Shown: one piece after another, positions 50,633 to 58,878 of the stretch
How positions within the stretch are numbered: the stretch's first letter is position 1
Layout: each line of letters begins with the position of its first letter
Source: Citreicoccus inhibens
GTDB taxonomy: Bacteria; Myxococcota; Myxococcia; Myxococcales; Myxococcaceae
Assembly (NCBI RefSeq): GCF_019039035.1
Contig: NZ_JAHNZT010000030.1
Span: forward strand, 1-64,000
Direction of reading: 5' to 3'
Length of the DNA: 64,000 bases
The notes under the pieces: generated by a model
The model's input: the letters and a program-made list of their open reading frames with translations, nothing else
Database searches by the model: none
Told to the model about the DNA's origin: nothing
Position numbers and translations under genes: made by a program

Positions 50633-53302
50633 TGGAGCGCACGGCAGGTGCACGGTGAAGGTGGCGCCCTGCCCCGGCAGGCTTTCGACCTCGATGCGCC
50701 CGCCCAGCGCCTCCACGATCTGGCGGCTGATGTAGAGCCCCAGCCCCAGGCCTCCGTAGTTCCGCTCGGACACCGCGCGCTCGAAGCGCCCGAACAGGCG
50801 GGGCAGCGCGTCTGCGGGAATCCCAATCCCCTCGTCGCGGACCTCCACCCAGGCCTCGCCACGCTCGCTCCGGCCCGTGCTCACCCGGACGGGCCGACCC
50901 GCGCCGTACTTCGCCGCGTTGGTGAGCAGGTTCACCAACACCTGGTCCAATCGCAGCGCATCCCATTGCCCCCGCAGCGGCTCGCGCGTCTCCACCGACA
51001 CGGGACACCGCGCCTGCGCGAAGACCTCGCCCAGGCGATCCACCGCGTCGCGCGCGGCCTGCGCCAGGTCCACCTCCGTGGGCGCCAGCGACAGATTGCC
51101 CAAAGACAGCCGGCTCACGTCCAACAAGTTGTCCACCAGCGCGGTGAGCCGCTGAACCTGCCGCATCGCCGTGGTCAGCCGCAGCCCCACCTGCGAGCCC
51201 GTATCCGGCCCCAGCGCGCGCTCGATGAGCCCGTGCTGGAGGATGAGGCTGGTGAGCGGGGTCTTCAGTTCGTGGCTCGCCACGGAGAGGAACTCGTCGC
51301 GCATCCGCACCGCCGCCTGCGCTTGCGCGTGCGCGACCTGGAGCGCCTCGTACAATTCGGCGCGCTCCAATGCCTGGGCGCACTGCCGCGCCAGCGCGTC
51401 CAGGAAGGTGCGCTCCGCGGACGTGAAGTTCCGCGTCGCCTCCCAGCCGAGCAGCAGGTAGCCCATCACCCGCAGCTCGGTCATCAAGGGCAGCGCGGCG
51501 CGCGCGCCCTCGCCCGTGGACTCCGTCGCGGCGAACTCCTCGGGGTGCTCGGCATGGAGCACGGACCGCGAGGAGAACCACAGGGACTCACGCCGCGCTT
51601 CCACGCGCGCCAGCATGGGCGTCGAGGCCACCGTCTGGAGCATCTGGAGGCGCTCCTTCATGACGGGGCCATAGCCCGCGAGCCGAAGGGGCCGCACCCG
51701 CCCCACCGCGTCTCGCATCAGCACCGCGCCGCGCACGGCGCCGCTGGCTTGCAATCCCTCTCGCACCAGCACGTCCGCCACGTCCTCGGCGGTGACCGCG
51801 CGAGACAGCGCGGCGGTGACCGCCTGGAGCCGCTCGGTGCGAGCCTGCGCCTCGCGCGCCTCCGCGTACAGCAGGGCGTGGTCCGCCGCGAGGCTCGCGC
51901 GCCGAGCCAGCTCCATGGCCAGCGCGAGGTCCGCCTCCGAGTAGCGCCGCCCGCCGTCCTCCACCACGAAGCTCACACACCCCAGCACGCGCCCGCGCGC
52001 GCGCAGCGGCACCACCATGAGGCCGCGCAGGCCCCACGCGCGCAGCAGCGCCAGGTGCTCGGCGTCCCGGGCGAGCGCGTCGCGCTGCGCCTCCGTCAAA
52101 TCTGGGAGGAACCAGGGCTGCCCCGCGCGAAGCACCTCCGCGACATCGCCCTCGGGCCCCGCGCCGAGCGGCCAGCGGCGCCCCAGCTCGCGCGCGATCC
52201 CCGCGCGCTCCGGGTCGCGGTGCGACAGGGCCACCCGCTCCACCGTCCCATCCTCGGTGAGCAGATCCACCGCGCAGCCATCCGCGAGCCTCGGCACCGC
52301 CAGCTCCGTCAGCCGTTGAAGCAGTGGGCGACACTCCAGCGACGACGACAGCACCTCGCCCGCGTGCTCCATGAACGCGAAGCGATCCTCGGCCGCCTTG
52401 CGCTCTCGGAGGTCCTGCACCACCACGGCGCGGTAGGCCACGCGTCCATCCGCGCCGCGCAGCGCCACCGCGTCCACCAGCACCGGGAACTGGACGCCGT
52501 TGCGCTGGACGCGCACCTGCTCGTAGGTGTGGTGCCCTCGGTCCAGCGTCGTGGCGAGCTGGGCGGGAAACGCCTCCCAGGACTTGGCGGACATCAGCGC
52601 GCGCACCGGCACGCCGATGAGGTCCGCGGGGCAGTCGTAGCCGTGCATGCGCGCGTAGGCGGCATTGACCGCGTCCAGGAGGCCCGTTTCGGGATCCACG
52701 CTCGCCATGCCCAGCGCCGCGTGCGCGAAGAGGCGCTCCCATCCGTCGAGCGCGCGCGCCTGCCGGGCCATGCCCTCTTCCAGCACCTCGGCGCGTTGGA
52801 GGGCACGCACCTGGGACGTGACCTCCACCACCGCCATCAGCACGCCGTCCACCTGCCCGTCGGCGTCACGCAGGGGCTGGCACAGCATGTCGAAGAGGGC
52901 CTCGTCGAGCTGGCCGTCTCCGTGTCGGTCCAGCGCCACGGGGAACGCATCTCCGACGAAGGGCTCGCCCGTGCGCAGCACGCCCTCAATCATGTTCATC
53001 ACGCGAGGCTGCGCCGCGACCTCCGGCAGCACGACGCGCAAGGGCAGCCCCAGCGAGATGCCCCGCCCCACGAACTTCTCCGCGCGCGTGTTCACCAACT
53101 CGAAGACGAGGTCGGGGCCCCGCAGCAACACCAACGCCACCGGGGCCTGCATGAGCAGGGAATGAAAGGGCGCCAGCGAACCGGGCCACGGCTCGGCCGC
53201 CGAGACCATGGCCCGAGCCAGCGCCTCCACCGATGCGGAGGCGTGCTCGGGAATGGGCTCCGGGGCAGGAACCACCGGCGGGACTGGGGAGAGAGCCGAC
53301 AT
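50618..53302 (-). CDS. Large cytosolic sensor histidine kinase with two PAS and two GAF domains
   Basis: The 894-residue kinase starts at ATG 53302 (MSALSPVPPVVPAPEP). PAS-like domain 1 covers about 50-180 (LLMQAPVALVLLRGPDLVFELVNTRAEKFVG) and PAS 2 about 200-315. GAF 1 covers about 325-485 and GAF 2 about 495-650. HisKA has His677 in VASHELKTPLTSL, then a HATPase with NLLTNAAKYG, DEGIGIP and GGLGLGLYIS. All motifs are intact. It has no transmembrane helix and no receiver. An inverted repeat GGCGTC-N9-GACGCC (53305-53325) lies immediately upstream of the ATG. The cognate regulator is not adjacent. Confidence 0.92.
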   Translation of the reverse strand: MSALSPVPPVVPAPEPIPEHASASVEALARAMVSAAEPWPGSLAPFHSLLMQAPVALVLLRGPDLVFELVNTRAEKFVGRGISLGLPLRVVLPEVAAQPRVMNMIEGVLRTGEPFVGDAFPVALDRHGDGQLDEALFDMLCQPLRDADGQVDGVLMAVVEVTSQVRALQRAEVLEEGMARQARALDGWERLFAHAALGMASVDPETGLLDAVNAAYARMHGYDCPADLIGVPVRALMSAKSWEAFPAQLATTLDRGHHTYEQVRVQRNGVQFPVLVDAVALRGADGRVAYRAVVVQDLRERKAAEDRFAFMEHAGEVLSSSLECRPLLQRLTELAVPRLADGCAVDLLTEDGTVERVALSHRDPERAGIARELGRRWPLGAGPEGDVAEVLRAGQPWFLPDLTEAQRDALARDAEHLALLRAWGLRGLMVVPLRARGRVLGCVSFVVEDGGRRYSEADLALAMELARRASLAADHALLYAEAREAQARTERLQAVTAALSRAVTAEDVADVLVREGLQASGAVRGAVLMRDAVGRVRPLRLAGYGPVMKERLQMLQTVASTPMLARVEARRESLWFSSRSVLHAEHPEEFAATESTGEGARAALPLMTELRVMGYLLLGWEATRNFTSAERTFLDALARQCAQALERAELYEALQVAHAQAQAAVRMRDEFLSVASHELKTPLTSLILQHGLIERALGPDTGSQVGLRLTTAMRQVQRLTALVDNLLDVSRLSLGNLSLAPTEVDLAQAARDAVDRLGEVFAQARCPVSVETREPLRGQWDALRLDQVLVNLLTNAAKYGAGRPVRVSTGRSERGEAWVEVRDEGIGIPADALPRLFGRFERAVSERNYGGLGLGLYISRQIVEALGGRIEVESLPGQGATFTVHLPCAPPPGT

Positions 53303-53638
53303 GGGGCGTCCCAGATAATGACGCCAGCCACGCGGCGCCGACGGCCCGAGGCCCCCGCGCACGAGCCAACTGTCATCCAGACAACCTCGCAGACCGCTGG
53401 AAGAGCAGGTTCCCCCCAGGCATGGACCGCCGCGTCATGGCGCCCGGCGCGTCACCCCAGAACGCGCCCGCGTTCCTTCCGCACGCGCGCCGCGATTCCA
53501 CCCCCACGGGCCGGGCCCATCGGGCGCCCCTGGGGCCGCGCCTCGGGCGACTCGCCGCGCCGCCGACACGCCAGGTCTGCTCCTTCTGCGCCCCCACCCC
53601 ACTCCCGAAGGCACCCTCGCCAACGGAGAGCCCGAGGC
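53303..53638. other. 336-bp divergent gene-free region
   Basis: It separates the large kinase (minus) from the LysM gene (plus). Besides the GGCGTC/GACGCC repeat next to the kinase start (53305-53325), with an AT-rich spacer CCAGATAAT, I see only a GGAG ahead of 53639. Reading frames here look random. Confidence 0.5.
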
Positions 53639-54316
53639 ATGTCGCATGCAACGCAATGTTTCATGGGGAACAAACTACAGACGGGCACCCATCACACGGT
53701 GCTCGCGGGGGAGAGCATCGAGAGCCTGGCCTACGACTCGGGACACATCGGCACCACGCTCTGGGACCACGCGGAGAACGAGGCCCTCCGACAGAAAGGC
53801 CGAGACCCCAACGCGCTCGCGGAAGGTGACGTCGTCTTCATCCCGCCGTTTCGCGAGAAGAAGGTCGGAGTCAAGACAGGCGCGGTGCACAAGTTCACGC
53901 GCCGGGGCGTGCCCTCGGTGCTGCGCTTTCTTCCGCTTGTCTTTGGACAGCCCTTGCCCAACACGCCCTTCACGGTCGTGGTGGATGGCAAGGAGACCCC
54001 GGGCAGGACGACCGACAAGGGCCTCGTGCAGTGCTTCATCCGCCCCGATGCGCCGCGCGCCACGGTGCTCGTGGGCGAGGAGCCCGTCCTCCTCACCTAC
54101 GAGTTGGACCTGAGGTTGCTCGCGCCCGTGGAGACGCCGCACGGGACGCTCACGCGGCTGCGCAATCTGGGGCTCTATGACGGCCCGCTGGAGAATCCGG
54201 CCGAGGACGCGCTGCCGAGCGCCCTGCGCCGCTTCCAAGAGCAACAAGGACTTCCCTCCACGGGTGAGCTGGACGCACGCACCCGCGAAACCCTCCTCGC
54301 GCGCCACGGGCGCTGA
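53639..54316 (+). CDS. LysM and peptidoglycan-binding domain protein
   Basis: The 225-residue protein has a LysM-type domain (about 17-70: HTVLAGESIESLAYDSGHIG and NALAEGDVVFIPPF) and a central beta-rich region (VHKFTRRGVPSVLRF, TPGRTTDKGLVQCFI). A C-terminal PG_binding_1-type domain follows (about 165-225: LTRLRNLGLYDGPLE, ALRRFQEQQGLPSTGELDARTRETLL). No signal peptide. Proteins of this architecture occur near VgrG, PAAR and effectors of contractile secretion systems, where they may be adaptors or spike-associated. None of those genes is in this window. It precedes the HNH gene by 20 bp in the same direction. Confidence 0.85.
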   Translation: MSHATQCFMGNKLQTGTHHTVLAGESIESLAYDSGHIGTTLWDHAENEALRQKGRDPNALAEGDVVFIPPFREKKVGVKTGAVHKFTRRGVPSVLRFLPLVFGQPLPNTPFTVVVDGKETPGRTTDKGLVQCFIRPDAPRATVLVGEEPVLLTYELDLRLLAPVETPHGTLTRLRNLGLYDGPLENPAEDALPSALRRFQEQQGLPSTGELDARTRETLLARHGR

Positions 54317-54336
54317 GCCACCTCCCGAGCCTACCC

Positions 54337-56286
54337 ATGATTCAGATCTCAGCTGCCCAGAAGGGTGCCCCTCCCGCCAAGCTCATGGAGGCCGCGAAGC
54401 AGGCCGCCGCGTGGCTGGTCGAGTACAACCAGTTCGCGTCCTCCGGCCTCTCGGCGGATAAGATCGCGGAGAACCAGGCCAAGTTCCTCAAGGAGCTGGA
54501 AATCAGCTCAGACAGCTACGCGCCTCCCGCGGTCAAGGAGCAGCTCGTCACCTGTCATCATGGGAAGTGCGCGTACTGCGAGACGCGCATCATTCATAAC
54601 CACTACGGTGACGTGGAGCACTTCCGTCCCAAGAAGGGCGTCACCTTCTACGACAAGACCGGGAAGATGGCGACCATCCCCGACGCGTACTTCTGGCGCG
54701 CGTTCGACCTGGCCAATCTCTTCCTGTCGTGTGGTGTCTGCAACGAGCAGTACAAGAAGAACTATTTCGGGTTGCTGCCGGACCTCACCCCCACCGACGC
54801 CGAGCGGACCTACGTGGGCGTGGGGCCCTTGCAGAAGAAGCCCATCGCGGAGCGGCGACAGAGCCCCGCGCACCCCAACCTCGTCGAGCATGCGGTCCTC
54901 ATCGATCCAGGACTCGATGATCCACGGCTCCTCCTCTACTTCAACCCGGAGACCGGCGAGGCTCTCCCCAGTCCGCACATCCAGTTGGTCGGCGGCGACA
55001 AGGACCTCGCGTTCGCGCGCACGCACAAGACCATCGAGGTCATGGGCTTGAATCGTCCGGCGCTCCTTGCGGAGCGCAAGCTGCATCTCCAGGGCTTGAA
55101 CCTGCTCCTGATGCCCATCCTCAACGACCTCCACGGGCTCGTGGCCTTCGCGAAGTTCGGGGCGTTGATCGAGCAGAAGAAGCTCCCCACGCCCCCGCGC
55201 TCCGATCCCTACGCCGGGGCGCTCGCGCAGGCCGCGGCGGCCGTGAAGCAGCAGCGATCCGGCACGGCGGCCGCGCTGGCCTTCGACCGGCTCGTCGAGA
55301 GCATCCAACCCTGGGCTGAGTACTCAGCGCTCGCGTTGGACGCGGTCACGAGATGGAGCGTGGTGGAGTACATGAAGCTGAGCGCCGCGCAGTCCGTCCA
55401 AGCCACGACGCAGGCCTCGGCGGGGAGCGCGCAGATTGGCGCCACGCATACCCTGGCGCCTCGGGTCCCAGAGATGTTGCTCAAGACGCTGGCGAATCAA
55501 ATCCCAGACTACCGACAGGTGGTCACGCTCTATTGCAAGCACCGTTGGGCGGCCAGCGCCGAGGACAAGGACGAACAGACCGAGTTGCGGCGACAACTGC
55601 ATGGGGAGATGAACGCGCTCATCAACGACTATGAGTACCGGTGGAAGGCGTTCAGTCAGCGCATCACGGAGTTCAGCACCCAGGAAGGCATGCTCCGCCA
55701 CAACTTCCTCAAGGAGGAGGTGGAGAACTATCAGGCGGACCTTGCCCGAGGCATCGAGGACGCGGCGGATGAGCCACACCTCCTCGACTGTCTCCAGAAC
55801 GTGGACAAGGCACTCACCCCCGTCTTCGCTCAGATGCTCGCGAGCAAGGACATCGACCAGGCCAAGGCACTCAACGCGCATCACCGCAAGCTCCTGGTGA
55901 CGGAGATACCTGCGTTCTATGTGCAGCGGATCCAGATCGCGAACACGCAACATGCTTCCACGAAGTCGATGACCCACTGGCAGAAGCAGCATGGGTTCTT
56001 CATGGAGCGACTGGACCACACGCTCGGAGCGGCGCCCCTCGACAAGTTCAGGAAGGACTTCCTGGAACTCACCGAGGATGACTTCATGGACCTCTATGAG
56101 CGCCTCACGGACCTCATCGTGCGCTACCGGCTCGGAGACCTCTACAACAAGACCTCGAGCAGCCGCGCGGACCCGCTGAAAGAGGGGATCCAGGAGATGC
56201 TCGTGCAGATCCGTACCCTCGGCGCAGGCAAGCCGCTCGCCAAGATCGCGGCGATGAAGCGGCTCACCGCCATCAGCATTCGCTGA
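54337..56286 (+). CDS. HNH nuclease of the PtuB/TIGR02646 type with a large helical extension
   Basis: The 649-residue protein has a zinc-binding HNH core at about 70-145. This comprises CHHGKCAYCETR (Cys78, Cys81), GDVEHFRPKKG (Glu94, His95) and NLFLSCGVCNEQYKK (Cys132, Cys135, Asn136), followed by LIDPGLDDPRLLLYFN and TIEVMGLNRPALLAERK. This order matches the HNH partner of retron Ec78 and Septu systems (PtuB) and its relatives. The remaining ~370 residues are helical without known motifs. Codon use is less GC-biased than neighbours (many AAG, CAG, ATC, CAC and several AT-rich stretches), hinting at horizontal gain. No PtuA-like ATPase is adjacent. Its neighbour is a LysM protein, so it may be a secreted-effector or defence nuclease. 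Confidence 0.82.
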   Translation: MIQISAAQKGAPPAKLMEAAKQAAAWLVEYNQFASSGLSADKIAENQAKFLKELEISSDSYAPPAVKEQLVTCHHGKCAYCETRIIHNHYGDVEHFRPKKGVTFYDKTGKMATIPDAYFWRAFDLANLFLSCGVCNEQYKKNYFGLLPDLTPTDAERTYVGVGPLQKKPIAERRQSPAHPNLVEHAVLIDPGLDDPRLLLYFNPETGEALPSPHIQLVGGDKDLAFARTHKTIEVMGLNRPALLAERKLHLQGLNLLLMPILNDLHGLVAFAKFGALIEQKKLPTPPRSDPYAGALAQAAAAVKQQRSGTAAALAFDRLVESIQPWAEYSALALDAVTRWSVVEYMKLSAAQSVQATTQASAGSAQIGATHTLAPRVPEMLLKTLANQIPDYRQVVTLYCKHRWAASAEDKDEQTELRRQLHGEMNALINDYEYRWKAFSQRITEFSTQEGMLRHNFLKEEVENYQADLARGIEDAADEPHLLDCLQNVDKALTPVFAQMLASKDIDQAKALNAHHRKLLVTEIPAFYVQRIQIANTQHASTKSMTHWQKQHGFFMERLDHTLGAAPLDKFRKDFLELTEDDFMDLYERLTDLIVRYRLGDLYNKTSSSRADPLKEGIQEMLVQIRTLGAGKPLAKIAAMKRLTAISIR

Positions 56287-56297
56287 GTGGCCTCAGC
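56282..56297. terminator. Stop-codon hairpin of a convergent pair
   Basis: GCTGAG-TGGC-CTCAGC is a perfect 6-bp stem. The left arm holds the TGA of the HNH gene (56284-56286) and the right arm the stop of the opposing receiver (56293-56295), the same arrangement as at 42914-42935. Confidence 0.45.
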
Positions 56298-56706
56298 CGC
56301 GTCGCGCGGGAGCGAGCGCTTGGTAGACTTTCTCCAGCAGGGTCTGGATGTCGAAGGGCTTCTGGATGAACTCCAGCTCGGGAAACTTCCGGCGCAGGAG
56401 ACTCACGTCCACCGCGCTCATTCCCAGCAGCGCGATGTCCCGCAGTCTGGGATTGGCGCGGATGGCCTCCACCAAGGCCGGCCCATCCAACACCGGCATC
56501 ATCCAGTCCGTCAGCACCAGGTCCGGCGTGTCTCGCTCCAGATGCGCCAGGGCCTCACGGCCGTGCGCGGCGCAGAGGACTCGAAAGCCTTCGTCGCGGA
56601 GGAGATCCGCCACCGCTTCGAGGATGCCCTGCTCGTCCTCCACCACCAGCACCGTGACAGGCCCCGCCACGCGCCCCGCCGCCTCCGAAGCCTTCAGCTC
56701 ATCCAA
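56293..56706 (-). CDS. Single-domain response regulator
   Basis: The 137-residue receiver has VVEDE, phospho-Asp67 (LTDWMMPVLDG) and Lys in FIQKPFD, with no output domain. The start is uncertain: TTG at 56706 gives the compact domain and GTG at 56670 is an alternative; there is no ATG in frame close by. It is convergent with the HNH gene and divergent from the transporter. Confidence 0.85.
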   Translation of the reverse strand: MDELKASEAAGRVAGPVTVLVVEDEQGILEAVADLLRDEGFRVLCAAHGREALAHLERDTPDLVLTDWMMPVLDGPALVEAIRANPRLRDIALLGMSAVDVSLLRRKFPELEFIQKPFDIQTLLEKVYQALAPARRG

Positions 56707-56836
56707 GACACACCCGCTTCCCCTCCCCTGCCTCGGGTCTCGTTCCTTCCGCCGACTCCGGTTGTTCGGCAGAGGACATGACGCTGGCTCATACCGTAAA
56801 AGGCCGTGACTCGCCTCTGTCACGCACCGGCGAGCC

Positions 56837-58198
56837 ATGGGAGCGCGCACCGTGGAAACCCTCGTCCGCTTCGCCGAAGGACTCGGCCGCTTCTCCGCCC
56901 GATTCGTCCCCAGCGCCTTCGCGATCGCCGTGCTGCTCACCCTGCTCACCATGGGGTTGGCCTTCGGCTGGGCCGGGGCCACGCCTCCCGCCATCCTCGA
57001 CGGCTGGGGCGGCGGCTTCTGGGAGCTGCTCACCTTCTCCATGCAGATGGCGCTGGTCATGTTCACCGGCTACCTGCTGGCCCTCACCGCCCCGGTGAAA
57101 CGGCTGCTGGAGAAAGTCGCCGGACTCGCCCACTCCCCACGCGGCGCCACCGCACTCATGGCCCTGGTCTCCATGGGACTGGCCTACATCAACTGGGGCC
57201 TCTCGCTCGTCGCCAGCGCCATGCTCGTGCGCTTCATCGCGCGACGACGCCCCGACGTGGACTATCGCCTCCTGGTCGCGTGCGCCTACTTCGGCATGGG
57301 CGCCACGTGGCACGCGGGCCTGTCCGCCTCCGCGCCCCTGCTCGTCGCCACGCCCGGTCACTTCCTCCAGAAACAACTCGGCATCATCCCCATCGACCGC
57401 ACGCTGTTCTCCGCCTTCAACCTGGGCCTCACCGCCGCCTCCGTCGCGCTGCTCACCGCCCTGGCGTGGGCGCTCCACCCCAGCCCCGGCCGCGCCGTCC
57501 ACGTGGACCCCGCCGTGCTGGAGAAGCTCAGCGACTTCGTCCCGCCCGAGCGTCCTCCCGGCAAGCTGGCCCCCGCCGTGTGGCTGGACCACTCGCGGTG
57601 GCTCAACACCGTGTTCGGCGTGCTGGGGCTCGCGTGGCTGGGACACACGCTGTGGCTCAACGGCGGCTGGCGCGCGCTCAACCTCAACGTGGTGAACTTC
57701 ACCTTCCTCACGTTGGCGGTGCTGCTGCACGGCACGCCCGCGCGGCTCTTGAAGGCCAGCGAAGAAGCGGGCGGCGTGCTGCACGGCATCGTGCTCCAGT
57801 TCCCGCTGTACGCCGGCATCTACGGCATCTTCAAGGCGACAGGACTCACGGACCGGATCGGCGAGCTGTTCGTCTCGCTCTCCACGCAGAAGACGTTCCC
57901 CGCCATCGTCTATCTGTACAGCGGCGTGGTGAACTACTTCGTCCCCTCGGGCGGCTCCAAGTGGGCCATCGAGGCGCCCTACCTGCTCGACGCCGCGAGC
58001 CGCCTGGGCGTGTCTCCCGAGAAGGTCGTGCTCGCCTATGCGTGGGGCGACATGGCCACCGACCTCATCCAGCCCTTCTGGGCGCTGCCCCTGCTCGCGG
58101 TGGCACGGCTGGAGTTCAAGGACATCCTCGGCTTCCTCCTGGTGGCCTTCCTGGCCTACCTGCCGCTGGTGACGCTGGGCTTCTTCCTCTTCGGGTAG
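56837..58198 (+). CDS. AtoE-type short-chain fatty acid transporter
   Basis: The 453-residue membrane protein has about ten or more hydrophobic helices: FVPSAFAIAVLLTLLTMGLAF, MALVSMGLAYINWGLSLVASAML, AFNLGLTAASVALLTALAWAL and more. The segments VNYFVPSGGSKWAIEAPYLL and AWGDMATDLIQPFWALPLLAVA are characteristic of AtoE/TIGR00366 short-chain fatty acid transporters. It would import acetoacetate or short-chain acids across the inner membrane. No CoA-transferase or other ato genes flank it. It is divergent from a receiver gene (131 bp between starts). Confidence 0.9.
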   Translation: MGARTVETLVRFAEGLGRFSARFVPSAFAIAVLLTLLTMGLAFGWAGATPPAILDGWGGGFWELLTFSMQMALVMFTGYLLALTAPVKRLLEKVAGLAHSPRGATALMALVSMGLAYINWGLSLVASAMLVRFIARRRPDVDYRLLVACAYFGMGATWHAGLSASAPLLVATPGHFLQKQLGIIPIDRTLFSAFNLGLTAASVALLTALAWALHPSPGRAVHVDPAVLEKLSDFVPPERPPGKLAPAVWLDHSRWLNTVFGVLGLAWLGHTLWLNGGWRALNLNVVNFTFLTLAVLLHGTPARLLKASEEAGGVLHGIVLQFPLYAGIYGIFKATGLTDRIGELFVSLSTQKTFPAIVYLYSGVVNYFVPSGGSKWAIEAPYLLDAASRLGVSPEKVVLAYAWGDMATDLIQPFWALPLLAVARLEFKDILGFLLVAFLAYLPLVTLGFFLFG

Positions 58199-58283
58199 GA
58201 AGGGGGCTCGGAAATCGTGCTACACCACGCGCTGTGGCCGGATGTGGGCCGGCCCGCAATCACAAACGAGGGGACCCCAAGCC

Positions 58284-58793
58284 ATGATGAAGACCCTGAC
58301 GCGGAGCGTGGTGTGTGCGGTGGTGAGCCTGGCGCCGATGGCGATGGCGCAGGACGCGGCAGCGCCCGAGGCGCCCAAGGAGCAGGTGAAGGCACCGAGC
58401 GCGGACGCCGTGCGCGACACCTGGAACTACTTCTACAAGGGGCAGGGCCAGGGTCCCATCCTGGTGGAGGCCAAGCTGTGCACCGAGGTCGCCAAGGAGG
58501 GCGCGAACAAGTTCGAGTGCACCGGCGAGGTGGGCGCCGAGGGCGTGAAGGCCGGCACCTCCGTCATGCTGTGGCAGAGCTACCTGGTGCCGCAGGGTGA
58601 CTCGGTGGAGGACCTGCTGGTGCAGGTGAAGCAGGGCAACGTGGTGCGCGAGACGAAGGACGTGAAGGTGAAGGGCGATGGCTGGCGCGCGCGGCAGTGG
58701 ACCGGCGTGCGGCTCAACAAGCCCGGCGCGTGGACCGTGAGCATCATGCGCGGCGACACCGTCCTCAAGGAGGTCCAGGTCAAGGTGCTGTAG
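58284..58793 (+). CDS. Secreted protein, unknown function
   Basis: The 169-residue product has a signal peptide (SVVCAVVSLAPMAMAQDA) and a mature domain of about 145 residues with beta strands (LVEAKLCTEVAKEGANKFECTGEVG and VMLWQSYLVPQGDSVEDLLVQVKQGNVVRETKDVKVKG). Two cysteines (C in KLCTEV and FECTGE) could form a disulfide. It resembles an immunoglobulin-like or adhesion module, without a family I can name. GAGGGG at 58268-58273 precedes two ATGs, 58284 and 58287. It may be co-expressed with the upstream transporter gene (85-bp gap). Confidence 0.78.
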   Translation: MMKTLTRSVVCAVVSLAPMAMAQDAAAPEAPKEQVKAPSADAVRDTWNYFYKGQGQGPILVEAKLCTEVAKEGANKFECTGEVGAEGVKAGTSVMLWQSYLVPQGDSVEDLLVQVKQGNVVRETKDVKVKGDGWRARQWTGVRLNKPGAWTVSIMRGDTVLKEVQVKVL

Positions 58794-58818
58794 TCCCCGC
58801 GCCACTGGACGGAAGCAC

Positions 58819-58863
58819 ACGACGCCCGCCCGGGACCGGAACACGGCCCCGCGCGGGCGTTGT
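58819..58863. terminator. Bidirectional terminator hairpin
   Basis: ACGACGCCCGC (58819-58829) pairs with GCGGGCGTTGT (58853-58863) over 11 bp with one G-T wobble, between convergent genes. The 23-nt loop is itself GC-rich and can fold further. Confidence 0.6.
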
Positions 58864-58878
58864 CACGTCTCGCGATGA

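Noticed and set aside
50648-53638. Long plus-strand frame leading into the LysM gene
   Set aside because: It is antisense to the PAS/GAF kinase; only the part from the ATG at 53639 has domains and a ribosome-binding site.
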